In this document: positions 51,901 through 59,400 of the stretch, piece after piece
How the letters are laid out: every line of letters starts with the position of its first letter
How positions within the stretch are numbered: position 1 is the first letter of the stretch
Origin: Dyella_B nitratireducens
GTDB lineage: Bacteria > Pseudomonadota > Gammaproteobacteria > Xanthomonadales > Rhodanobacteraceae
Reading direction: 5' to 3'
Assembly (NCBI RefSeq): GCF_049532905.1
Contig: NZ_CP064032.1
Span: 620,001 to 684,000 of the forward strand
Length of the DNA stretch: 64,000 bases
Program-made: the position numbers and the translations under genes
Notes under the pieces: generated by a model
The model's database searches: none
Told to the model about the DNA's origin: nothing
Seen by the model: only the letters and a program-made list of their open reading frames with translations

Positions 51901-53068
51901 GAGCATACCGGGTGTGGGATTTAGGCTCATTTACACAAAAAATTCGTCATCCGATCCGAGCCCTTTAACTGCTGGGCCAATCTCTGGAGATACGGCAACT
52001 ACCGGTAATAGCGGAACGACTGGAGCGATCCAATTCGTCAAGACCGGTCCAATTGCATCAGGAGCAAGGCTCTCAGCTGGCGTGATGGCGCAATGGTTGA
52101 TGGGTTCCAATCGCTTGTACTACATGGGCTGGCAACTGCTGAACGATCTAACCATCCACGTTACCGATGCGACACTGATTGCACCTGTCGTCACCGAAGC
52201 AGACCCGTTCACTGACACGCTGAATCTGGTCAAGCCCGTCGATGGGGTTCATGTCGTGATCGACTACGCCGACATGGCGATCGGTGACACCGTGACGATG
52301 ATCTGGGAAGGTGCGGCCGGGGCCGGATCGCAGCAGCAGGCCGTGAAGATTGAAACCCTTGGCCCGATCTTTTTTACGGTCGGCAACACGGTGATTACGC
52401 CCAACAACAACAAGACGGTAGAGATTTATTACACCGTCAAACGGGCTGGCACGCCGGAGGCGCCTCCGAGGGAGTCGCTATCGCTTAGCCTGGCGATTCA
52501 AGCCCCTGCTTTGCAGGGCAATGTTACTTTCGTTGTCGGTACGACCAGCTTCTATCGTTGCACTGCCCGATCAAGCATCACGATCCCGGAAGACCTGCCG
52601 GTCGGTGCTGTCATCGAAACGACTCCTACCGCCCCTGCTAGTGCGCAGACCTCTTTTACTTGTTCAACCTCTTATTCCTCTTACCTGATCAATCAGGCTG
52701 GCGGTGAGCCGAAAGATAGTTCGGTGCTTTTCCCGACGGGCATAGCAGGCGTGGGGTTTAGATGTAAAGGAACGACGAACGATCCACATTCTGCCGGGCC
52801 AAAAACCTCGGCGGCGGGAACCTACGGTAATGGATACGACGATGGAACGTCGGGTGGAGCGATCGAATTCGTCAAGACAGGTCCTATTACGCGAGGAACG
52901 CTTTCGGCTGGCGTATTGGCGCAATGGTTGTGTGGTTCCAATCGCCTGTATTACATGGGTTGGCAACTGATGAACGATGTGACCATTGACGTCGTCCGGC
53001 GCAGTTCGACCGGAGGCAAACGTCGAACGGCGATGACGTCCACGGCAGGCGCACCGCGTGCGCGCTGA
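48920..53068 (+). CDS. 1382-residue modular beta-domain protein with MKKHNGHS N-terminus
   Basis: Function not recognised. No signal peptide or hydrophobic segment. Residues 1-60 form a polar module (MKKHNGHS, PSGLQATL, later QPAIG) shared with the next large gene. Residues about 120-690 hold five domains of about 110-130 residues, each with a GDxVxLxWxG motif, at about 157, 287, 400, 511 and 630, often joined by a PAPTVDEAP linker. A bacterial Ig-like domain follows (about 700-805), then two 280-residue units, each with the same motif (840, 1120) plus a Cys-containing domain (TTSFYRC, LYYMGWQL). The C-terminus is basic (GGKRRTAM). Adhesin-like architecture; localisation unknown. AAAGGA precedes the ATG. 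Confidence 0.85.
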   Translation: MKKHNGHSTDHGKSKARPVPSGLQATLGENIPPALTQTGHVLEHGDDQPAIGRTPHPWETVWAEPRPRHAELPARPVLKADASMAYAGTQARAPAVGYGHRAKALTAAVSESPGLSRILLQPTILKSVPIGDNGEQGIGLHVREGGVIVQMEPWSPMQVGDRLDLFWGAPDDPQSPGYPGTPVAGKTLQFPEEVNKAVLLTVPEDDVVAGWINVVCRVTRAGSGFQELSPLLPVLVKLDPPGGVDPAPDENPNLAAPNLPDEVIRNGVDTSWAARGVPVMIQPYPNMAVGDRIRLNWGGAFVEYTLRDSSEVNLPVMVVVNDATIRAAGDGDAVVLRYQVFDLVGNRSGWSPTTEVVVDVQGNALFLPEVTNADDNGVIDLAQLGGEDVRVLVTAFAPDFAVGDTVTLQWVGHTAEGVLVPYEEAQDVTRGPVQTLEFFVPNASVVALAQGDAVVSYRLQSGRSSKQVRVTIVGEAAKLPAPTVDEAPNDYDELDATLSRATVRIPPYPGMDAGDVVTLIWSGMRADGESHVYSFDRTISGSAVGKEVVLQVPGAEIALLAGGTVEVWYEVMIGDGTPLRPSLVRTLRVSDTQGVTLPAPTVDEAPDNVTLDPDAVGLYAEVRIEYDKADGDRVDMDWIGSSGPGGSFSDWINIRAATVNKPVLFDVDKAYVIANDGGTVTIRYTVTPKVGSPRPSASRTLRVGAAQDIIPAITSVRDSKGEILEGGVTEDTTVTLSGTATPDTTVELFDNDTISHGIVDVNSAGVWTRAVTGLADGNHRFTAKGLYGSEPVSLAWNFRVAVLVALTAPIVIEADPFTDTLNLVKPVDAGVHIVIDYDGMEIGDTVTMIWQGTDGGGSDTQPVEVTTPGPLLFTVSSATIAPNYNKTVRIFYTVLRKGQPEESTAESSSLDLAIQNLALQGTATFAVGTTSFYRCTTQSIITIPDDLPVGAVIETTPASSASAQTSTSSSTLRSYYRINLVGSEPKDDSTLFPTSIPGVGFRLIYTKNSSSDPSPLTAGPISGDTATTGNSGTTGAIQFVKTGPIASGARLSAGVMAQWLMGSNRLYYMGWQLLNDLTIHVTDATLIAPVVTEADPFTDTLNLVKPVDGVHVVIDYADMAIGDTVTMIWEGAAGAGSQQQAVKIETLGPIFFTVGNTVITPNNNKTVEIYYTVKRAGTPEAPPRESLSLSLAIQAPALQGNVTFVVGTTSFYRCTARSSITIPEDLPVGAVIETTPTAPASAQTSFTCSTSYSSYLINQAGGEPKDSSVLFPTGIAGVGFRCKGTTNDPHSAGPKTSAAGTYGNGYDDGTSGGAIEFVKTGPITRGTLSAGVLAQWLCGSNRLYYMGWQLMNDVTIDVVRRSSTGGKRRTAMTSTAGAPRAR
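51340..53010 (+). repeat. tandem duplication of a 840-bp unit inside the 1382-residue protein gene
   Basis: Bases from 51361 (CGACCCGTTC) recur from 52201 (AGACCCGTTC), an offset of exactly 840 bases or 280 codons. Identity is high at the start of the unit (TGGTCAAGCCCGTCGATG in both) and lower in the Cys-containing part, which is also visibly poorer in G+C than the rest of the gene. Confidence 0.85.
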
Positions 53069-53435
53069 AGGGATGGCTCGCTCACGCCATGGAAAATAAA
53101 ACAAGCGAAGTATCCGGCGTGCGATGTTGCGCACGCCGGTCCTGTCGCGATTTGCCATGAATCCCAAATGGGGTTTTCAAGGCACGAGCCATCTTCTTCA
53201 CGCCTTCCATCTCCTGTGATGCATCAAGCGAAACGCATCGCAGCAACTCCATTCCAACCACCCTGTTGGATCTTTCCATGAAGTCAGAAGCAAGCGTGTC
53301 TGCGTGGCAATGCCGAGTGTCGAAAGCGCGACAGCGTTGATAAAAGAAGTTGATGTGTCGATGCGAGGCCCGGTTTGCACGTGGTTGCGTGAATGAACCC
53401 CCATTCACTTCTCATTGCTAAAAGGACGTGTCGTC
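53069..53435. other. upstream region of the 2746-residue protein gene (367 bp), with hairpin
   Basis: No gene seen. A perfect 10-bp hairpin CCGGCGTGCG / CGCACGCCGG (53114-53123 / 53130-53139) lies 45 bases after the previous stop and may limit read-through, but it has no T-run. The remainder parallels the region before the 1382-residue gene, including TGCGATG, TTTCCATGAAG, AGAAGCAAGCGTG and the ribosome site AAAAGGA (53420-53426), nine bases from ATG in both cases. Confidence 0.65.
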
Positions 53436-56400
53436 ATGAAAAAGCACAACGGTCATTCCAATGGTCAAGCCCAGTCGAAAGTCGGCCATTCGCCGAGCGG
53501 CCTGCAGGCCACATTGGCCAAGAAAATTGCCCATAAGCTGGCGCAAACGGCTGGACGGGAAAGTATTGCAAACCCGGCAGGTCGGCCGGCTATCGGCAGC
53601 CGGCGGGTTGACTTGAAACCGTCACGGGCTGGGACCTCACCGCGCATTCTCGGCAATGGTCATGTGCAAGATATTAGCCCTCTTGCAGTAGGCCTAGATG
53701 CCGTTGCAGTTCAATCCTCTAATCCCGGTGCCGGCTACACCCCTGCCAACGCATCAGGCGCCGCTAGCATTGCAGTTGGCAACAATGCGCAGGCTATCAA
53801 CAGCAGTTCGGTTGGCGTCGGAAGCGGCTCGAATGCTTCAGGTACCTCAGCCCTTGCGCTTGGTAACAACGCAGCTGCAACAGGTAACTATTCCACGTAT
53901 GTGGGTGCTGCGGACGGCCTCAATGAATTTACGACTGGTACACAGGCGTTTGCTGGCGGATACAACGTGAATGCATCGGGCAATCTGTCCGTCGCGATCG
54001 GATCATTATCTAAGGCAACGACCATTAACACCGTGGCACTCGGCTCGGCCGCAAACGCATCGGGCGTGGGAGCCACGGCGTTGGGCTATGGCGCCCAAGC
54101 GCCTGGCAACGGCTCTATCGCGATTGGCGGCAGCCAGACTATATCGGCAGTCGCGTCAGTGGTTCACGCCATCGCCATTGGCGAGGCGTCCGTTACGTCT
54201 GGTACGGGTTCTGTTGCTGTCGGCGAAAGCGCGAGCGTATCCGGCACCGTTTCCGTGGCCATCGGTCAGCTCGCCACCGCCACTAACAACAACGCTGTCG
54301 CGCTGGGTGGTAACTCGGTGACCACGGCGGACAACTCGGTTTCCGTGGGCGCCGTGCGTAGTGAGCGTCGCGTCATGAACATGGCCGCAGGTGTGCTGGA
54401 CACGGATGCGGTGAATGTGAACCAGCTGAAGCCGGTTATCACGGCTTTGGGCGGTGGCGCTTCCATCGATCCCGCGACCGGTGCGGTAACCGGTCCCAGC
54501 TACACGCTCGCCAATGGCGGTGTGCAGAGCTCGCTCAGTGGTGCGCTGGGTGCCTTGGACAAAGCCGTGAGCAATGCAGCCGGTGGCGTGTACGACAAAT
54601 ATCTCAACGTCAAAGCGGGCACTGCCGCTGACGATTTGAATGCCCAAGCGGGCAATAGCGCCACGGCATTGGGACCGAATGCCAATGCGAACGCGCAGTC
54701 CGCCGTGGCACTGGGTGGCAATACCGTCGCTGGCTTCAATGCCATCGCCATCGGTACCTTGGCGCAAGGAACTGGACAGAGCAGCAGTGCAGTGGGTTTG
54801 CAAGCCAAGGCAAGCGGCCTGCGCTCTTCGACCTTTGGCGCTCTTTCCACCGCCAGCGCCGATAGCTCGACTTCCATGGGCCATAGCTCCAACGCGAGCG
54901 GTGTGGCGGCAACCGCACTCGGCCAGGCTGCATCGGCAGCGGGAAATTATTCGGTGACCGTGGGCATCCAGGCCAGCGCCGTCGGCAGCAATACCGTCGT
55001 CATCGGTGCGGGTGCCTTATCGGGCAAGGGCACCGCCAATGTAGACGGCGATGGAAACATCGTCATCGGTTCGAATGCGCTCGTCGATAACACCGGTGAC
55101 GGCGCGATTGCGATCGGGCGCAATGCAAAAATCAATAATGGCGGTGGCGACAGTTCGATAACCGGAGCGGGATCGATTGCACTCGGTGATGGCGCCATGG
55201 CTTACGGCAATAGCTCAACCGCGATTGGCCGAGGTGCCGTCACCAGCTACGCCGGCGGCGTCGCGCTCGGCGATAACGCCAAGGTTTTGTCTGGCACGGC
55301 ATCCGTAGCACTGGGCGCCAACACGCTGGCAGATGCCGATATGACCGTTTCCGTCGGCAACAGAACCACCAGCATGCGGCATCGGATCGTCAATATGGAT
55401 GCCGGTCTGGAAACCTACGACGCCGTCAACGTGAATCAGTTGCAGCCGGTGGTGACCGCGCTGGGCGGTGGCGCTGCCATCGATCCGGCGACAGGAGATG
55501 TCACGGGGCCTACTTACACGCTTGCCAATGGCGGTGTGCAGACCACGCTTAGTGGCGCGCTGAGCGCGTTGGACAAGGCGGTGAGTGATGGAGCTGGTGG
55601 AAATAACGAGTATTTCGCTTTCAATCCCGTCGTAGACTCGATACCGGCGCAAGCCAATGGGCTGGGGGCCGTCGCCATTGGGGGGCCGGCGTACGCTTTT
55701 GGACAAGATTCCGTGGCACTTGGCATGAACTCCACGGCCACCGAGGACAATACGGTTTCGATAGGAAGTGTGGTCATCAAACGAAGGATCGTCAACGTGG
55801 CCCGCGGCGATGTCTCGGTGACAAGCACGGAAGCGGTAACGGGCGCGCAGCTCTATGAGACGAGCCAGCAGTTGGATGCCCTGGAGAGTGCCCTGAAAGA
55901 CAGCGGCGTGATCGATCCGGGCACAGGCGACACGCTGGCGGTGACCTACGGCACGGCGACGAAGAACATGATTCCCTTGGGCAATGCGGGTCGTCCGGTG
56001 GCGATCACGAATGTTGCCACGGCCGTCGATCAGACTGGCGCGGTGAATCTGAGCCAGTTGAACGGGGCGATGGACACGCTGCGTGGCGAATTGAGCCCGA
56101 GCATCGCCTACCTCAAGGTCGATTCGACCGGCGCCGACGCCAATGCCAGCGGTGCCGATGCCGTCGCGCTTGGATCGGAGGCAGTGGCGTCGAAGGATGA
56201 AGCGCTTGCCGTCGGCGTGCGGGCGCGTGCCGCGGTCGAGAAGTCCGTTGCCCTGGGCAGCGACAGCCTGGCGGATACCGACTTGTCGGTATCGATTGGC
56301 AATAATCCGCTCGGCCTGAAGCGTCGGCTGGTGAACATGGAGGCCGGTGCCGCGGCGGATGATGCGGTGAGCGTGAGCCAGTTGCAGCCGGTGGTAGCGG

Positions 56401-59400
56401 CGCTGGGTGGTGGCGCGGCGATCGATCCGGTGACGGGCATGGTGACCAGCCCTACGTACACCTTCGCCGATGGCAGTGTGCATACCAGTCTCGATGCGGC
56501 GCTGGATGCGCTGGACCAGGCGGTGAGCGAGGGCGGCGGCAATAATCCATACCTGGCGATCAACAGCACGGGTGCGGACGCCGAAGCGAATGGGAACGAT
56601 GCCATTGGCCTGGGCAGCGGTGCGAACGCAAGCGCCAACAATGCGGTGGCGCTCGGTGCGAACAGCAAGGCGGATGCTGCCGACACCGTGTCGGTGGGTG
56701 CACCGGGCAGTGAACGAAAGATCGTCAACGTGGCCAAGGGCGATGTCTCGGCGACGAGCACGGAGGCGGTGACCGGTTCGCAATTGGATGAGACGAACCA
56801 GGAGGTGGCCGAACTGCAAGATGCATTGACCGGCAGCGGTCTGATCGATCCGGTCAGCCGTACATCGCTGGCGGTGACCTACAGCAATGCCAATAAGAAC
56901 ATCGTGGTGCTCGGTGGTTTGAACACACCGGTGGAGATCATGAATGTCGCCGACGGCCTGGTGAGCAGCGATGCGGCGACCGTCGGGCAGGTGACGAGTG
57001 CGGTAAGTGCTCTGCGCGGCGATTTGAGCTCCAATCTCGCTTACGTCAAGGTCAATTCGACAGGCACCAATGCCATTGCCAATGGCCCGAATTCTGTGGC
57101 GATTGGCTCGACCGCCAGTGCGAGTGAGACGGGCAGCGTGGCGATCGGCATCGGTGCGCGCGCAACGAAGATCGGTTCCGTGGCGCTTGGCAACAATTCC
57201 CAGACCAGTTACGCCATGACGGTATCGGTAGGCAGTCCCGGCAGCGAGCGCAAGATCATCAATGTGGCTGACGGCGAGGTCAATGCCGAAAGCAAGGACG
57301 CCATCAATGGCTCGCAACTGTTCGAAGCATTGAACACCCGGGCTACGGCACGTGCCGGCATTTTGGATGTCGAAAATCCAGTCTACGCGATGGAAGGGGT
57401 GACGTCGGACAACATCGCTTCGCTCAATGGTGGGGATCCCTCGTTGTACACAGCCCTGGCGTTCGGTTCGGGATCGAGCACCTCCGGCATTGACACAGTG
57501 TCGTTTGGCTTGAGTGCCATCACCTTTTCCGACAATGCCGTTGCGCTCGGCAGCAATAGCACGGTCGGCGGCAATATGCCCTTTTCGGTGGTGATGGGGT
57601 CCGATGCACAGGTCAACGAACCTATTAACAACACCGCGATGGGGCAAGCCGTCGCCGTGGGCGTGCATGTTCAGGCCAATAACGAGTATGCGCTGGCGGT
57701 CGGTAGCAATAGCACCTGGGCGCTGGGCGCGAGCTCGATTGCGATTGGCAATAGCGCAAAGGATCGTGGCGTCAGCGGCATCGCGATGGGCAAGAGCGCC
57801 ACGGTGTTGACCGGATCGACCAGTTGTATCGCCATGGGTACCAGCACGAGCGTGGCGACTAATTTGAACGATGCGATTGCGATAGGTACCAATGCAAGCG
57901 TCGCGGCCAATGCCAACGGGGGGGTGGCGCTGGGGCAGGGTGCGGTGGCCAATCGCGGCAATGCGGTGTCGCTAGGCGCAACCACCGGCAGCACCCCGGT
58001 CGGTACGCGGCAGATCATCAACTTGTCGGCCGGTACACAAGCCACGGATGCCGTCAATGTGACGCAATTGCAAGGCGTGACGAGTGCCATCGGCGGTGGT
58101 GCGGGCGTGGGTGCGGATGGCAGCATTTTGCCGCCCTCGTACATGGTTGGCGGGACGCCGTACTCCGATGTCGGTGCCGCCATCAACGCTGCGGCGAACA
58201 TGGTGGATCCCAATGCGGTGTCATATGACGACACGACGAAGGACGAGATCACTTTCGGCGGCGCCACCGGCACCTTGTTGACCAACGTGGGCGCCGGCAA
58301 CGTCACGGCGGGCAGCGCGGATGCCATCAACGGTTCGCAATTGTTCGGCACGGCGCAGAGCGTTGCAACAGGTCTGGGTAGTGGCGCCGGGGTGAATCCG
58401 GATGGCACGCTGAACCCACCGCTGTACGTGATCGGCAACACGACCGCAGACAATGTGGGCGAGGCGTTCGCCAATCTCTACACCGTCATCAACAGCCAGT
58501 TGGCCGATTCCGGGTTGGTGGATCAGAACGGGCAGCCCATTGCGGCCGTGACCTATGACGGGACGCTGCAGAACAGGGTGACGCTGGGTGGCACGGGAGC
58601 AAGCGCGCAGGTGACGGTGACGAATGTGGCGGCGGGCAATGTGTCGTCGGCCACGAGCACGGATGCGGTGAATGGTGGACAGCTGTTCGCCACGAATCAG
58701 CAGCTGGATGCGACGGATCAAGCCGTCAGCGATCTGAAGAATGCACTGGATCAGGGCGGTGTTATTGATCCGGATACAGGTGATTCCCTGGCGGTGACCT
58801 ACGCCGACAATTCGAAGACCGGTATCGCACTCGGCACCGCGGGTACGCCTGTGACCGTGTCGAACGTGAACGCCGGCACACAAGCGACGGATGCCGTGAA
58901 CATCGGCCAGCTGCAAGGCGCGGTGAGCGCACTCGGCGGTGGTGCAGGCGTAGGCGCGGACGGCAGCATCGTGCCGCCTTCGTACGTGGTGGATGGAAAG
59001 CCTTATCCCGATGTCGGTGCTGCCCTCGACGCCGTGGCCAGCATGACCGATGCCAATGCCGTGTCGTATGACGACACGACGAAAAACGAGATCACGCTGG
59101 GCGGTACCGCGGGTACCTTGTTGACCAACGTAAGCGCCGGCAACGTCACCCCGACCAGTGCCGATGCCATCAATGGTTCGCAGTTGTACGGTACGGCGCG
59201 GACCATCGCGACCGGTCTGGGTGGTGGTGCTACGGTGAACCCAGACGGTACCGTCTCGCCACCTCAGTATGTGATCGACGGTACGACAGCCGATGACGTG
59301 GGCGGTGCACTCACCAATCTCTACACCGTGATCAACAACCAGCTGGTTGATTCAGGGTTGGTGGATCAGAACGGGCAGCCCATTGCGGCGGTGACCTATG

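Noticed and set aside
55215..57668. An 817-codon minus-strand frame inside the 2746-residue protein gene
   Set aside because: The periodic repeat coding on the plus strand leaves the opposite frame open; its composition mirrors the repeats and it has no independent features.
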